64,000 nt of DNA from Nostoc favosum CHAB5714 (GTDB lineage: Bacteria > Cyanobacteriota > Cyanobacteriia > Cyanobacteriales > Nostocaceae), in the NCBI RefSeq assembly GCF_020829495.1, contig NZ_JAIVFQ010000006.1, positions 117,611 through 181,610 of the forward strand, read 5' to 3'. A model generated the notes under the pieces. It had not been told where the DNA came from. It worked only from the letters and a program-made list of their open reading frames with translations, and ran no database searches. Shown here piece after piece: positions 33,413 through 44,237 of this stretch (its first letter is position 1; every line of letters begins with the position of its first letter). The translations under genes were made by a program, and so were the position numbers.

Positions 33413-33816
33413 TCTACAATCACCTCATTCACTGGATCGTAAACGATTAACTTTAGTTGAGAGCGTTGAATCACAATTTGAATAAATTGCAATGCGAAAA
33501 AGCTGGTATAAGTTCCTAAAGGAACAGCCAAGTATAAAACTCGTTCTGGTTCTTGAATCTCTAGAGCAATTTTATAGTTGAAACATTGACCCAATGCTGT
33601 ATGAAATTCATAAATATTTGATGCGCCAAGAAAACTCTTAATCTCAACTGCTATTTTATCTCCTGCTTTCTCAGCTACTAATATCCTCTCTGCACCCAAA
33701 TCAATGTACATTTCAACTCCGCCGACTTCAATTTCTAGAGGATCATCTGTAATCACCCAACCTTCTTTCTCTAGCCCTTTTCTAACAGCATCATGAAAAA
33801 TATCTCTTGCAGCCAT
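33400..33816 (-). CDS. xisH: XisH-family protein (fdxN element excision control, nuclease-like fold)
   Basis: 138 residues: ARDIFHDAVRKGLEKEGWVI, TDDPLEIEVGGVEMYIDLGA, then AEKAGDKIAVEIKSFLGAS, with E-x-K in IAVEIKSF as in PD-(D/E)XK nucleases, and NYKIALEIQEPERVLYLAVP. It is the upstream partner of xisI in an overlapping operon. No xisF and no element borders are visible here. The pair has been proposed to behave like toxin-antitoxin or defence-type modules; that is inference. Confidence 0.93.
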   Translation of the reverse strand: MAARDIFHDAVRKGLEKEGWVITDDPLEIEVGGVEMYIDLGAERILVAEKAGDKIAVEIKSFLGASNIYEFHTALGQCFNYKIALEIQEPERVLYLAVPLGTYTSFFALQFIQIVIQRSQLKLIVYDPVNEVIVEWKN

Positions 33817-34199
33817 TCAAATATAACTTTCTTAATTACGTGGACGTGCCAAGTGCAGTTTACCGCAGAGTATTACGAATTGGTATTGTCTTTAAATATA
33901 ACACTGGTAAAGTCAATGCATGACCTCATCGATATTCTCGGTATTCCTGAACTCTGGATACTACTTCAGTCTATTAGCGAAGCTGATAGTGTTGAAAAAA
34001 ACTTCACTCAAATAGTGTAATATCTAGCATTAGTGAATTTATTTTCAAATTCGGAGTTGGTTTGGGGAATCAGAATAAGATACTGATTAGTTCAAGATTT
34101 TATGTCTCACGCATTCGCCTTTAGGCGTTCTTGCAGGGTAGGCGCAAAGGCGCAAAGAAGAGATTTGAAGTATAGTTTACGCGGATTTGTGTTGTTAAT
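33817..34199. other. gene-free region upstream of the HtrA-like gene
   Basis: A 75-codon plus frame (33793-34020) ends with MHDLIDILGIPELWILLQSI but shows no family and overlaps xisH; it is not called. CGCAAAGGCGCAAAGAAG repeats lie near 34140-34160. The promoter for the HtrA-like gene is expected near the end. Confidence 0.4.
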
Positions 34200-34232
34200 A
34201 TGGTTATTTCATTTATTAAGGATGGTTGGAAA

Positions 34233-35366
34233 ATGAACAGGAAAGTTTTAACAACTGTGATTGGGGGAATTTTTGTTAGTAGTTTATTCAGTTGTCAACT
34301 AACTGCTAGTGCTAATAAGTATCAGATAAATGAGCAAAATTTGCTGGGTGAAAAGACTAAAGAAATAAAATCAGCAGTTAATATAGCAGACAGTTCTGAA
34401 GAACAAAAACGGATTCAGCTATATGAAAAAGCTAGTCAATCTGTAGTTGCGATCGCCACTGATTTTGGACATGGTAGTGGTTTTATTGTCAGTCCAGATG
34501 GTCTAGTTTTAACTAATGCTCACGTTGTCGAGGATAGGTCTAAAGCTGTTGCAGTAGTACTGGCTAATCGCACACAAGTCTTAGCTGATGTGGTTGGTTT
34601 TGCATCTGGGGGTTTAGATTTAGCCGCACTCAAGATTCGCAATCAAAAAAATCTGCCTTATCTGCGTTTAGCTACTCCTGGTTCAGCACGAGTAGGTCAA
34701 TCTGTCTATGCTATTGGTACTCCCCTGAGTCTGGAATTGCAAAATACTTTGACCTATGGTATTATCAGTCGCATTGATACAAAATTGGCCTTAATCCAAC
34801 ATGATGCAGCAGTGAATCCCGGCAATTCTGGAGGCCCACTGCTCAACTCTAATGGGCAAGTAATTGGTGTCAATAGTGCCATTTTTAATGATACCGAAAT
34901 TAAAAGATTTATTGGCATTAGTTTTGCAATCCCTACAGAATTAATTCAGCCTTTTTTAGTAGCTGTAGAACAAGGTAATGCTCAGTTAGCAAGTGGGCGT
35001 CAACAACCCAATAATAGTCAAGATACGGATTTACCGTTGAATGGTCAAGTTTTACAAGCGAGCTTGAAAAATGGCGATCGCACTTTACCAAATAATAGCT
35101 ATTCTCACACTTATGTGTTTGAAGGTAAAGCAGGTCAACAGATAACTATTGAGATGGATAGTCAGCAAATAGACTCTCACTTATACTTACTGCTTCCTGC
35201 TAAAGAACGACTGATAGCACAGAATGACGACATTTCCCCAAAGGATTTTAATGCTCGATTGACTGTTACCTTACCAGAAAATGGTATCTACTATCTGTTG
35301 GCTAACACTTTTGAAGCAGGAGAATCTGGTAGTTACAGTTTACGCGCAGCGATATCTCAGCAGTAA
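34233..35366 (+). CDS. HtrA-like serine protease with C-terminal PPC domain, probable lipoprotein
   Basis: From the ATG at 34233 (preceded by AAGGATGG) the product has about 377 residues. The N-terminus MNRKVLTTVIGGIFVSSLFS then C fits a lipoprotein signal. The S1C protease domain has its triad: His in LTNAHVVED, Asp in GGLDLAALKI, Ser in NPGNSGGPLLN. The usual PDZ domain is replaced by a bacterial pre-peptidase C-terminal (PPC) beta domain (NNSYSHTYVFEGKAGQQITI ... GIYYLLANTFEAGESGSYSL). It is thus a periplasmic or surface protease for damaged or exported proteins. Catalytic residues are intact. The ATG at 34200 is less likely because it adds a leader before the signal. Confidence 0.88.
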   Translation: MNRKVLTTVIGGIFVSSLFSCQLTASANKYQINEQNLLGEKTKEIKSAVNIADSSEEQKRIQLYEKASQSVVAIATDFGHGSGFIVSPDGLVLTNAHVVEDRSKAVAVVLANRTQVLADVVGFASGGLDLAALKIRNQKNLPYLRLATPGSARVGQSVYAIGTPLSLELQNTLTYGIISRIDTKLALIQHDAAVNPGNSGGPLLNSNGQVIGVNSAIFNDTEIKRFIGISFAIPTELIQPFLVAVEQGNAQLASGRQQPNNSQDTDLPLNGQVLQASLKNGDRTLPNNSYSHTYVFEGKAGQQITIEMDSQQIDSHLYLLLPAKERLIAQNDDISPKDFNARLTVTLPENGIYYLLANTFEAGESGSYSLRAAISQQ

Positions 35367-35374
35367 TTTAATGT

Positions 35375-35525
35375 AAGTTCGACGGGTATAAAGAACCCCT
35401 CTCCAAACCTCTCCCCGCAACGGGAAGAGGCTTTGAAACCTTGATTTTTTCGTTCAAAACTCGAAAGATTTCTGCCCCTCTCCGACACGGAGAGGGGTTG
35501 GGGAGAGGTTCATCGAACTCACGTT
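35375..35525. repeat. inverted-repeat element, family H, downstream of the protease
   Basis: TGTAAGTTCGACGG at the left and TCGAACTCACGTTA at the right are imperfect inverted ends. The interior has CCCCTCTCCAAACCTCTCC and CCCTCTCCGACACGGAGAGG stems. Probably a MITE-like element; no target duplication was identified. Confidence 0.55.
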
Positions 35526-35573
35526 AATTTATTTTTAGTTGGTGAACTATTGGGTATAAATAAACATACTCAT

Positions 35574-35602
35574 ATCCCCGACTTATTTGATAAGTCGGGG
35601 AT
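35574..35602. terminator. strong hairpin between the convergent protease and ispH genes
   Basis: ATCCCCGACTTAT-ttg-ATAAGTCGGGGAT, a perfect 13-bp stem with a 3-nt loop. It lies between two convergent genes and can act on both strands. T-tracts are short, so terminator function is inferred. Confidence 0.7.
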
Positions 35603-35654
35603 CTATTTGCTGAGTATTTTATGTTTAATTAGGTTGCTATACACCCCCTAAAAT

Positions 35655-36863
35655 TTAAACTACTGCTGCTGTTGCTTTCATGGCAAAAATTTTCTCAATC
35701 ACATCTTCTACTACCTTATCTGGCGTGGAAGCACCAGAAGTAATTCCCACAACAATTTCTCCATTTGGTAACCAGTTTTTTGTAGTTATTAACTGCCCAT
35801 TTAATTGCCGATGTTCAATGGAATATCCTGATTTAATCCGTTCAACAGTATCAATATGATAAGAAGGAATTCCCCGCTCAAAAGCAATTTGTTGCAATTG
35901 AGTAGTATTCGAGGAATTAAACCCACCAATTACTACCATCAAATCTAAATTTTGTTCTACTAACTCCAACATTGCATCTTGGCGTTCTTGAGTGGCATCA
36001 CAAATAGTATTGAAGCTTTGGAAATGCTGATTTAACTCGGTGGGGCCATACTTCTGTAACATAGTCCGCTCAAAAAGCTTGCCGATTTGCTCAGTTTCGC
36101 CTTTCAGCATAGTAGTTTGGTTGGCAATACCAACTCTTGCTAAATCTTGATCGGGGTCAAATCCTGCTGAACAAGCTTTAGCAAATTTTGTCAGAAATTC
36201 TTCACGGTTCCCACCATTGATAATATAGCTAGCAACATATTCTGCTTCTTGCAAATTCAACACAATTAAATACTTGCCAGCAAAAGAACTAGTAGCAACT
36301 GTTTCCTCGTGCTTATATTTACCGTGAATTATTGATGTATAATCGATTTTTTTGTGCTTTTCTACTGTATTCCAAACTTTAGATACCCAAGGACAAGTTG
36401 TATCAACAATTTTGCAACCTTTATCGTGAAGTATCTGCATTTCTTGAACGCTAGCCCCAAAAGCGGGTAATATCACTACATCACCAGTACCAACAACAGA
36501 AAAGTCTTTATTCTTTCCTTCAATGGGAATAAATTCTACTTCCATCTCCTGCATACGCTGATTGACAGAAGGGTTGTGGATAATCTCGTTAGTAATCCAG
36601 ATTTGTTCTGTGGGGAAGTGCTGGCGGGTTTCGTAGGCCATGGCCACAGCGCGTTCTACACCCCAGCAAAAGCCAAAGGCTTGTGCTAGTCGGATTGTCA
36701 CATCACCCCGTTGTAGAGTGTAATTGCGATCGCGAATTTCCTGAATCAAATTACTTTGATACTCAGATTGCAACTGGGTGGCAACTTCTGCTTGATGACC
36801 AAACCCTTTGCGATTGTAATTTTCGGAATGTTGCAGGCTGCGCTTAAAAGCTTTTGTATCCAT
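35655..36863 (-). CDS. ispH: 4-hydroxy-3-methylbut-2-enyl diphosphate reductase
   Basis: IspH (LytB) catalyses the last step of the MEP pathway, making IPP and DMAPP with a 4Fe-4S cluster. The 402 residues are normal for the cyanobacterial form with an N-terminal extension. The three cluster Cys are C66 ([11 protein letters not shown]), C157 ([13 protein letters not shown]) and C288 ([14 protein letters not shown]). The conserved His/Glu sites lie in [16 protein letters not shown] and the SSNT segment ([11 protein letters not shown]). ATG start at 36863. It is essential for carotenoid, chlorophyll-phytol and quinone side chains. Intact. Confidence 0.97.
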   Translation of the reverse strand: MDTKAFKRSLQHSENYNRKGFGHQAEVATQLQSEYQSNLIQEIRDRNYTLQRGDVTIRLAQAFGFCWGVERAVAMAYETRQHFPTEQIWITNEIIHNPSVNQRMQEMEVEFIPIEGKNKDFSVVGTGDVVILPAFGASVQEMQILHDKGCKIVDTTCPWVSKVWNTVEKHKKIDYTSIIHGKYKHEETVATSSFAGKYLIVLNLQEAEYVASYIINGGNREEFLTKFAKACSAGFDPDQDLARVGIANQTTMLKGETEQIGKLFERTMLQKYGPTELNQHFQSFNTICDATQERQDAMLELVEQNLDLMVVIGGFNSSNTTQLQQIAFERGIPSYHIDTVERIKSGYSIEHRQLNGQLITTKNWLPNGEIVVGITSGASTPDKVVEDVIEKIFAMKATAAVV

Positions 36864-36944
36864 TAGAGTTGTCTATTTAAACCACTATTTCTTATTTTCT
36901 CGCGCCCAGACGCGATTTATAAGAAAAATGCTGAAAACCCCTGA

Positions 36945-36969
36945 GAAAAAGCAACGCAGTTGCTTTTTC
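36945..36969. terminator. perfect 11-bp hairpin upstream of ispH
   Basis: GAAAAAGCAAC-gca-GTTGCTTTTTC. It ends in a T-run on both strands, as in a bidirectional terminator. It lies 80 bp upstream of the ispH start on the coding strand, so it could separate ispH from upstream transcription or be part of its leader. Confidence 0.55.
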
Positions 36970-37258
36970 CGTACTTGAGACGCTTGGGTTGAAAGCTAGC
37001 TGCACTATGCAAGGGTGCCTTGATGTTAATATAGTTTCAACAGGTAGGGTAATCAACCTGTATAAAAACCCGATGTTGCCTAACGGCTCTACGCTGTACC
37101 TTCTCCCAATGGGAGACGCTAACGCGTTGGCGTAGCCTCTCGTAGAGAAGACAATTGAAAATATGGGGTTCTATTCCATAGTTCTAGCTCCTTTCCAGGA
37201 ATAGGTAAAATTTTCATGGAGACTAGACGACCAGCCTTTTACATACATAAAACAAATT

Positions 37259-37415
37259 TTGGAGTCATCCAACTACGGTAGGGCATACCGAAAGTTAACG
37301 CTTGAGGAGAGAACCACAAGGAGGCTTAGATACCGCAAGGGGTCTAGGTTAAGTGGACTCGTTGAACCAAGAATTTCCGTGGCTTTAGCCCGGAGAGTGT
37401 CAAACAGAGTTGTAT
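37259..37415 (+). mobile_element. possible right-end remnant of an IS200/IS605-family element
   Basis: The segment ends with ACCAAGAATTTCCGTGGCTT then TAGCCCGGAGAGTGTCAA, which resembles the imperfect hairpin and GTGTCAA terminus typical of cyanobacterial IS605-type right ends. The upstream 120 bp look like a decayed OrfB C-terminus (GIPKVNA-GE) full of stops. Weak evidence; no left end is seen. Confidence 0.4.
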
Positions 37416-37465
37416 TCAAAGATATTACTTCTTTTTGTACTTTACCCTTTTTCCCTTGAAGGACG

Positions 37466-38299
37466 TTAACGCTGTGGTTTTAATTCGATCTCGCCATAAA
37501 TCTGCAATGCAGAACGCCAAACTATATAGCCTTCAGGACTTAAGTGCAAGCCATCAGTAGTAAATTCGCGGCGGAGATTACCTTGTTTGTTGGTAAACAG
37601 GGGACATAAATCGAGATATTTGACACCTTTTTTGGCAGAAATACTTTGTAGTTGCTGATTTAACTCACGAATGCGATTATTGGCAATAGCCAGAAGTTTC
37701 TCTCGTCCTTTCCAGGTTGCTGACTCTGCGCCATGTGGCAAAATCGATTGGACAACAATTTGCGCTGTGGGATGCTTATTTCGTAGGTAATTGATAATTT
37801 GACGCTGATTATCTAAAATTACCCCATCGCTCATCCCCCGAATTAGGTCATTAATGCCAATCATCACAAAAATCACCTCTGGCTGGGTGCGGTCAAATAT
37901 CTTCAATCTTTTCAAGAGACCATTGCTGGTTTCGCCAGAAATTCCTTGATTGAGCCAGTTTTTACCTTCGGGTAATAACTCAGGCGGAAACCACAAACTC
38001 AGAGAATCTCCCACCAAGATGCTTAAATGCGGAGGACGTTGGTCTGCGGCTACCTTGGCTTCTTGCGTGAGGATGTCTACCCACTGCTGGTAAGTGAGCT
38101 GGTGACGACGACCTAAATCAGGTGTAGCAATTTGGGGTGAGTTGTTCAGGCTGATTGGCTCTGGGGATGTTATTATCCCAAAAAAAGCGGACAATCTCTG
38201 CTGTTGCCAAATTAGCAGGATGACCGCCAACATTAGGATGCCGTTGGTTAACAGCGAGAAAAATGCCCAGATAGGAAAGGTTTTTGCAGATGTAGACAC
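37466..38299 (-). CDS. SGNH/GDSL-family hydrolase, membrane-anchored
   Basis: 277 residues. Residues 9-30 are a signal anchor (FFSLLTNGILMLAVILLIWQ). The SGNH blocks are all present: block I ILVGDSLSLWFPP (Ser), block II LNQGISGETSNGLL (Gly), block III IFVMIGINDLIRG (Asn), block V DGLHLSPEGYIVW (Asp-x-x-His). Such enzymes hydrolyse esters, often of polysaccharides, lipids or acylated glycans. The domain faces the periplasm or cell surface. Intact; substrate unknown. Confidence 0.9.
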   Translation of the reverse strand: MSTSAKTFPIWAFFSLLTNGILMLAVILLIWQQQRLSAFFGIITSPEPISLNNSPQIATPDLGRRHQLTYQQWVDILTQEAKVAADQRPPHLSILVGDSLSLWFPPELLPEGKNWLNQGISGETSNGLLKRLKIFDRTQPEVIFVMIGINDLIRGMSDGVILDNQRQIINYLRNKHPTAQIVVQSILPHGAESATWKGREKLLAIANNRIRELNQQLQSISAKKGVKYLDLCPLFTNKQGNLRREFTTDGLHLSPEGYIVWRSALQIYGEIELKPQR

Positions 38300-38379
38300 G
38301 ACTAGCGAAATTTACCAATTATTTGAATCAAATTTTAACGCTAGCGATCGCAAATTACCCAATTTTAAACTGGGGAGTA

Positions 38380-38500
38380 GGGAATGGGGAGTGGGGAGTG
38401 GGGGAAGCAAGGAAAGCAAACAGAAAGTTCTTCCCTTCTAACTCCAAACTCCAAACTCCAAACTCCTAACTCCAAACTCCTAACTCCTAACTCAGCACTA
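38380..38500. repeat. heptamer repeat block
   Basis: Tandem GGGGAGT units followed by AACTCCA/AACTCCT heptamers (about 38438-38495), directly abutting the amt remnant. Confidence 0.75.
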
Positions 38501-38765
38501 CTAAGTGGGACGATCGCCAAACTCGGAATTGTAACCTTCTTCACCGTGTTCGTTGATATCCAAACCTTGCAATTCAGCTTCCTCTTTGACTCGCAGCCCG
38601 ACTGTAGCATCGATAATCTTGAGAATAATCCACGTACCAACACCTGCGATCGCATAAGCAATGGCAATTGCTGCTAGTTCAACTCCCAATTCACCAAAAT
38701 TACCACGTAACACTCCGTCTTTACCTCCTCCGTTGACTTGAGTCGTGGCAAATACGGCCGTTAAA
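38501..38765 (-). pseudogene. amt: ammonium transporter (Amt) C-terminal remnant
   Basis: The frame reads LTAVFATTQVNGGGKDGVLR, GNFGELGVELAAIAIAYAIA, GVGTWIILKIIDATVGLRVK, EEAELQGLDINEHGEEGYNS, EFGDRPT: the last transmembrane helix and cytosolic tail of an AmtB-type transporter with the conserved LRV--EEE--GLD--EHGE--Y motif. No upstream transporter body is present (about 88 of more than 450 residues). A Val/GTG near 38713 could start a useless 70-residue peptide. Relic. Confidence 0.88.
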
Positions 38766-39001
38766 TCATTTAATAAATTTTTAATAAGGTCGAACTCAGT
38801 GAAATTACGCTAACGCTTTTAACTAAACTGTTGTCATTAATTAAAGTAAGTTTGTTGAACTGGGCATTGGGCATTGGAAAGAGGCAGAGGGGCACAAAGC
38901 TTGGAACAGAGGGGAAAGAGGTAATTTTTATTCTCCCCCTTACCCCCTGCCCCCTGCTCCCCCTGCCTCCCCAGTCCCTAGAATGTAGATAAGGCTCAAG
39001 G
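38766..39001. other. spacer upstream of the large hybrid kinase
   Basis: GGGCATTGGGCATTGG units and CCCTGCCCCCTGCTCC heptamers occupy about 38860-38980. AAGGCTCAAGG lies directly before the kinase ATG and is a plausible ribosome site. Confidence 0.45.
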
Positions 39002-42000
39002 ATGAAAGCACCATTACCTGATAACGAAGCACAGAGAATCGAGACGCTTTTGGAGTATAAGATTCTCGACACCCCATCTGAAGCCGCTTTTGACGACCTC
39101 ACCCGTTTAGCCTCGTATATTTGTCAGACTCCCATTGCTTTAATTAGCTTAATTGATACAAATCGTCAGTGGTTCAAGTCAAAAGTCGGTTTAGATGCCC
39201 TAGAAACACATCGAGATTTTGCATTCTGTGCCCATGCTATTCTACAGCCTGATGTTTTTATTGTGCCTGATGCAACAGATGACGAAAGGTTCGCCACCAA
39301 CCCACTGGTAACATCTGGCCCAAAGATTCGGTTTTATGCTGGTGTACCTCTGACTAATCCTGAGGGATATGCACTAGGAACCCTATGTGTAATTGACTAC
39401 GTACCACGAGAACTTACACCAGAACAAGTGGAGGCATTACGAACTTTAGGTCGTCAAGTCATCAAGCAACTGGAATTACGGCGAAATTTAGCAAGTTTGG
39501 TACTTGTAACCAAGAAAAGCAAGCAGGCGCAGAAGGTACGCAAGCAATTTTTCAAAAAGATTGCAGCAGGTTTTGGTTTAGCATCGGCAATTTTAGTTTT
39601 GATTGGTGTGGTTTCTTATCAAAATACAAAAGTATCTACTAATAATCGCAGTATAGTAAAAAACACTTATGAAAAAATCAACAGTCTAGAAAAACTACTG
39701 TCCCACCTCAAGGATGTTGAGACTAGACAAAGTGGTTACATCTTCACTGGAAAACAAATTTATCTCAAACCTTATCAAGCAGCACTTGCTAACGTCGATC
39801 AAGAAATTGCCAAGATCAAGAGGTTAACAGCAGATCAAACGAATCAACAAAAGCAAATTGCAACCCTTGAATTTCTAATAACGGCTAAATTTACTCAACT
39901 AAAACAGACTATTGACTTGCGCCAAAACAAGGGATTGGAGGCGGCATTGCAAGTACTAGTGAGAAATGATCAACAAAATCTCATGGATGATATCCGCAAG
40001 GCGATCAATGAGATGGAAAACGAGGAAAGGGGACGACTCCAACAGCAGTCACAAGCAAGAAAAGCCAGGAGTCGCAACACAATTCTGACACTTGCGATCG
40101 CCATCTGCCTGAGTTTTATCGTTCTTGCTGTAGTCTACTACTTCATCTATCGTCAGGTCATTGAGCGCAAGAGAACAGAAGAAGCCTTAAACCAAGAACG
40201 CAACTTTATCTCAGCAGTCCTGGATACAGCCAGCGCCTTAGTAGTAGTTGCCGACTCCCAAGGGCAAATTGTTCGCTTCAATCAAGCTTGTGAGCAAACA
40301 ACAGGTTACTCCTTCGATGAGGTGAGGGGTAGGTATTTCTGGAACTTGTTCTTACTTCCTGAAGAGGTAGAGTCAGTCAAAGCAGTTTTTGAGCAATTGC
40401 TAACTGGTAGAGGCTTCCTAGAACACGAAAACTATTGGGTAATGAAGGATGGCAGCCGCCGACTGATTGCCTGGTCGAATACCTTCTTAAAAGACTATGA
40501 AGGATCAGTGGAATACATTGTTGCCACTGGTATTGACATCACCCATGTCTCCGACGAGCTTCGCAAACGCTTACGCGCACAACAGCATCTGACTGCTCAA
40601 TATGTTGCAACTCGCGTTTTAGCAGAGTCCGCCACGATTAGCGAAGCTACTCGCCAAACCCTGCAAGGTATCTGCGAGAGTTTGGCATGGGATTTGGGTG
40701 AAATTTGGATGGTGGATAAACAAGCAAATGTGCTGCGTTTTCTCGATATGTGGCATAAAGCATCCTTTGAGGTGCAAGAGTTTGAAGCACTGAATCGGCA
40801 AACCACCTTTGCACCAGGAATTGGACTACCTGGCCGGGTTTGGGCTAGTTCTGAACCTGTTTGGATCGCTGATATCGTTAAAGAACTCAGTTTCTCCCGC
40901 TTCAAAATCAGCGCTGAAGTACAACTACACGCAGCTTTTGGTTTTCCGATCCGCAGCGGTCACAAAATTCTTGGTGTAATTACCTGCTTTAACTGTGAGA
41001 TCCAACCGCCTGACCAAGATTTGATCAAAACGATGAATTCTATCGGTGAGCAAGTGGGGCAATTTATCCAGCGTAAACAGGCTGAAGAAGAAATACAACG
41101 GCAAAACTTGCGATCGCAATTATTTACCGAAATCACCCTTAAGATTCGCCAGTCTTTGCAAATCAAAGAAATTCTGCAAATCACTGTCGAGGAGGTACAA
41201 AAAATTCTCCAGACTGACCGAGTTTTGATCTATCAGCTTTTGCCAGATGAATCTGCACCCACCGTTATTGAAGCAGTAGTTTCTGGCTTACCAACAATTA
41301 AAGAGCAAAACATCAGCGCCCCCTACTTTCGAGCCGAATATCTACAGCAGTACTATCTACAGCAGTACCGTCAAGGACAGATTTTAGGGCTAGCTAACTT
41401 CGATCTACCAGAAGTCGAACAAAACCATCTAGAATTAATCCAACATTTTGGGGTCAAAGTCAATTTGGTTGTGCCTATTCTTGTCAAAGAAGAACTTCGT
41501 GGTTTGCTCATAGTTCATCAGTGTGACGATTCCCACCAGTGGTCTAGCTTTGAAACTCATCTTTTGCGGCAAATAGCCGACCAAGTAGGTATTGCCTTAG
41601 CCCAAGCCCAACTATTAGCAGCAGAAACTCGTCAGCGACAAGAACTTGAAATTGCCCGTCGCCAAGCCGAATTAGCTTCTCATGCTAAAAGTGCCTTTTT
41701 GGCAAATATAAGTCATGAAATTCGTACTCCGATGAACGCTGTATTGGGAATGACCAGTTTGGTATTAGATACTCCCTTAGACCCAGAACAGCGAGATTTT
41801 ATTGAAATAATTCGTAGTAGTGGAGACGCCCTTTTAAGTTTAATCAACGAGATTTTGGATCTTTCCAAACTTGAGGCTGGAGAGATGGCTCTCGAAACTC
41901 TAGATTTTGACCTATCCATTTGTCTGGAAGAAGTAGTGGAATTATTGGCTCCCTCAGCCCATAACAAGGGATTAGAAATTGCCGCACTGATTGAGCATAA

Positions 42001-43696
42001 CGTCCCCACCCAGATCAAAGGAGATGCTGGTAGGCTGCGGCAAATTCTCATGAATTTAATCAGCAACGCTATCAAGTTCACCAGCGCTGGCGAAGTATTA
42101 GTGCAAGCCGAATTGCGATCGCTTACCTCTACTACAGCCACCATTCATTTTGCCATCACAGATACAGGTCTTGGCATTAGCCCCGAAGATCAACGCAAAC
42201 TCTTTATGCCATTTACCCAAGTGGATGCTTCGACCACTCGCAAGTATGGTGGTACCGGTTTGGGATTAGCCATCTGTAAACAACTGGTGACCTTGATGGG
42301 AGGAGTGATTGGGGTAGAAAGTCAGATGGAGAAAGGATCTAAGTTTTGGTTTGAGGTGCTTTTTACAAAGCTTGTTGAGCCTGTTTTGCCAAAATGCGAA
42401 CGCGGACTTTTGAACAATCGCCGCTTGTTATTGGTGGATAACAACGCTACTAATTACAAAATTATCTCCCATCAAGCCAGTCATTGGGGAATGGAGGTAG
42501 ATAAAGCTGATAGTATTGCTGCTGCCCTGAAAGTTATTCAGAAAGCTTATGAGCAGGGGAAATCTTATGATGTTGCCTTGGTTGATATAAAAAATGACAT
42601 GACAATAGAAGAACAAATTAAAGCCAATTCTGCAATTGCTGAAATACCTTTGATTATGCTCACCTCTACTAATCAACGGGATGAAGTGCAGCAGGCGCTC
42701 AAAATCGGATTTGCTGCTTATTTGGTCAAACCCATTAAGCCATCACGACTCCTCGATGCCATTATGAATATTTTAGAAACTCAGTCGGAATCAGAACAAG
42801 GGGCTAAAGGCTCTTTGCTAAAGCCTACTCAAGAAATCCAGAGTCCAGATTCAGGCATTCTTACCTCCTCTTCCCCTAACCCCGCTGCTAAATTCAAGTT
42901 AAGAATTCTCTTAGCTGAAGATAATTTGGTGAATCAAAAAGTAGCCTTGAAGCAACTCGATAGTTTGGGCTACAAAGCCGATGTCGTTGCTAATGGCAAG
43001 GAAGTTTTGGAGCTATTAGAAAAAATTCCTTACGATTTGATTCTAATGGATTGCCAAATGCCAATTCTCGACGGTTTAGAAACCACAAAAGAAATTCATC
43101 GTTGGCAAGAGGATACTTTTGCTCTACGTCGTCGTCCTGTAGTGATTGCGATGACCGCTAATGCGATGAAAGAAGATCGAGAAATGTGTCTCAATGCCGG
43201 AATGGATGACTATCTGACTAAGCCAGTGTTTAAAGAAAAATTGGCTGCAACCCTAGAGCATTGGACAAGTGTGATCTTTTCAAAACAACAGGCAGTTGTA
43301 TATGAGCAGACAGTTACCACTGGTTTAGCAATTGATTGGGAACACTTGCATCGAATATCGGGAAATGACACAGAATTTGAATTAAATCTATTGCTTGTAT
43401 GCGTTGAAGATATAAAACCCCGTTTAGAGATAATTAAAGCAGCGATCGCATCTCATGACTTTGGGCAAATTGCGCGAGAAGCTCATCACCTTAAAGGTGC
43501 TAGTACCAACATTGGAGCCACAGCTATGTACCTAGCAGCGGACAAACTAGAACGATTGGCTTACCATCAAGACCTTAGAGATACTACTAACTTAATTTTA
43601 GAGTTAAAAGAATTTGTTAACTGCATTCAAGATTTTTTAATCAGAAACCAGGTAACAAATCGCACCTTGTTACCAATCAAAAATGATCGAGTATAA
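39002..43696 (+). CDS. multi-domain hybrid histidine kinase (GAF-CHASE3-PAS-GAF-GAF-HisKA-HATPase-REC-REC-HPt)
   Basis: 1564 residues. Order: GAF (1-165, [27 protein letters not shown]), a membrane helix ([19 protein letters not shown]), a CHASE3-type periplasmic domain ([20 protein letters not shown]), a second helix ([20 protein letters not shown]), PAS ([20 protein letters not shown]), two GAF domains (the second phytochrome-like, [20 protein letters not shown]), HisKA with [14 protein letters not shown] (H905), HATPase ([18 protein letters not shown]), REC1 ([11 protein letters not shown]), REC2 ([16 protein letters not shown]1350), and HPt ([12 protein letters not shown]1495). All phosphorelay residues are present in one chain except the final response regulator. 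Signal and output are unknown; no regulator gene is adjacent. Confidence 0.93.
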   Translation: MKAPLPDNEAQRIETLLEYKILDTPSEAAFDDLTRLASYICQTPIALISLIDTNRQWFKSKVGLDALETHRDFAFCAHAILQPDVFIVPDATDDERFATNPLVTSGPKIRFYAGVPLTNPEGYALGTLCVIDYVPRELTPEQVEALRTLGRQVIKQLELRRNLASLVLVTKKSKQAQKVRKQFFKKIAAGFGLASAILVLIGVVSYQNTKVSTNNRSIVKNTYEKINSLEKLLSHLKDVETRQSGYIFTGKQIYLKPYQAALANVDQEIAKIKRLTADQTNQQKQIATLEFLITAKFTQLKQTIDLRQNKGLEAALQVLVRNDQQNLMDDIRKAINEMENEERGRLQQQSQARKARSRNTILTLAIAICLSFIVLAVVYYFIYRQVIERKRTEEALNQERNFISAVLDTASALVVVADSQGQIVRFNQACEQTTGYSFDEVRGRYFWNLFLLPEEVESVKAVFEQLLTGRGFLEHENYWVMKDGSRRLIAWSNTFLKDYEGSVEYIVATGIDITHVSDELRKRLRAQQHLTAQYVATRVLAESATISEATRQTLQGICESLAWDLGEIWMVDKQANVLRFLDMWHKASFEVQEFEALNRQTTFAPGIGLPGRVWASSEPVWIADIVKELSFSRFKISAEVQLHAAFGFPIRSGHKILGVITCFNCEIQPPDQDLIKTMNSIGEQVGQFIQRKQAEEEIQRQNLRSQLFTEITLKIRQSLQIKEILQITVEEVQKILQTDRVLIYQLLPDESAPTVIEAVVSGLPTIKEQNISAPYFRAEYLQQYYLQQYRQGQILGLANFDLPEVEQNHLELIQHFGVKVNLVVPILVKEELRGLLIVHQCDDSHQWSSFETHLLRQIADQVGIALAQAQLLAAETRQRQELEIARRQAELASHAKSAFLANISHEIRTPMNAVLGMTSLVLDTPLDPEQRDFIEIIRSSGDALLSLINEILDLSKLEAGEMALETLDFDLSICLEEVVELLAPSAHNKGLEIAALIEHNVPTQIKGDAGRLRQILMNLISNAIKFTSAGEVLVQAELRSLTSTTATIHFAITDTGLGISPEDQRKLFMPFTQVDASTTRKYGGTGLGLAICKQLVTLMGGVIGVESQMEKGSKFWFEVLFTKLVEPVLPKCERGLLNNRRLLLVDNNATNYKIISHQASHWGMEVDKADSIAAALKVIQKAYEQGKSYDVALVDIKNDMTIEEQIKANSAIAEIPLIMLTSTNQRDEVQQALKIGFAAYLVKPIKPSRLLDAIMNILETQSESEQGAKGSLLKPTQEIQSPDSGILTSSSPNPAAKFKLRILLAEDNLVNQKVALKQLDSLGYKADVVANGKEVLELLEKIPYDLILMDCQMPILDGLETTKEIHRWQEDTFALRRRPVVIAMTANAMKEDREMCLNAGMDDYLTKPVFKEKLAATLEHWTSVIFSKQQAVVYEQTVTTGLAIDWEHLHRISGNDTEFELNLLLVCVEDIKPRLEIIKAAIASHDFGQIAREAHHLKGASTNIGATAMYLAADKLERLAYHQDLRDTTNLILELKEFVNCIQDFLIRNQVTNRTLLPIKNDRV

Positions 43697-43806
43697 ACCC
43701 GTAACTAACATACAAAAACAGCCTTGATGCACCCGTGTAGTCTTTATATCTGGCTTTGAACAAGTAGCAAAGTACTATAGTTTGTTTCCATTGGAGATTT
43801 TGGATA

Positions 43807-44088
43807 ATGCGTTCATTTCGCAAGTACCACCGGACTCTGGCGATTATTTTGGCTTTACCGCTTGCTGTAACATTGTTAACTGGAATTGCAGCTACGCTGG
43901 TAGGTGAGTGGTCAGCTAACCTGGGAGTAGGGCGTAGTCTACTGCTTTCGATTCATCGTGGTGAAATATTTGGTTTACAAGGAATCTACCCGATTTTGAA
44001 CGGAGTAGGACTATTGGGATTGTTGGTTACTGGATTAAGTATGACTAGTTTGTTTGGTAGAAAAAGGCCAAAATCCGAGAAGGATTAG
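43807..44088 (+). CDS. small PepSY-associated-type membrane protein
   Basis: 93 residues: RKYHRTLAIILALPLAVTLL then TGIAATLVGEWS, an intervening LLLSIHRGEIFGLQGIYPIL, then GVGLLGLLVTGLSMTSLFGR, i.e. two membrane helices with an RxxHR-type start like PepSY-associated TM proteins. It is preceded by TTGGAGATTTTGGATA, giving a plausible ribosome site. Its role is unknown; it is 110 bp from the kinase and may be independent. Confidence 0.7.
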   Translation: MRSFRKYHRTLAIILALPLAVTLLTGIAATLVGEWSANLGVGRSLLLSIHRGEIFGLQGIYPILNGVGLLGLLVTGLSMTSLFGRKRPKSEKD

Positions 44089-44237
44089 AAAAGACATACA
44101 GCACATTTCAAGGAAAGTGTTGTACACAAGCTGAGTTTCAAAGCCAATGACTTGCATTGAGCACTATCGTTTGAGAGATGCTAAAAATAGCACCTCGCAA
44201 ACTGTATCGCTTGGTAATAGCAGAGCGCTAATAAAGA

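Larger units (their letters stand above)
36864..37465. other. gene-free region upstream of ispH
   Basis: It holds a perfect hairpin at 36945-36969, a dispersed palindromic repeat at about 37090-37155 (CTTCTCCCAATGGGAGACGC and GGCGTAGCCTCTCGTAGAGA), and what looks like the right end of an IS200/IS605-type element near 37260-37415. Confidence 0.5.

Noticed and set aside
33793..34020. 75-codon plus frame upstream of the HtrA-like gene
   Set aside because: Overlaps xisH in antisense and has no recognisable family.
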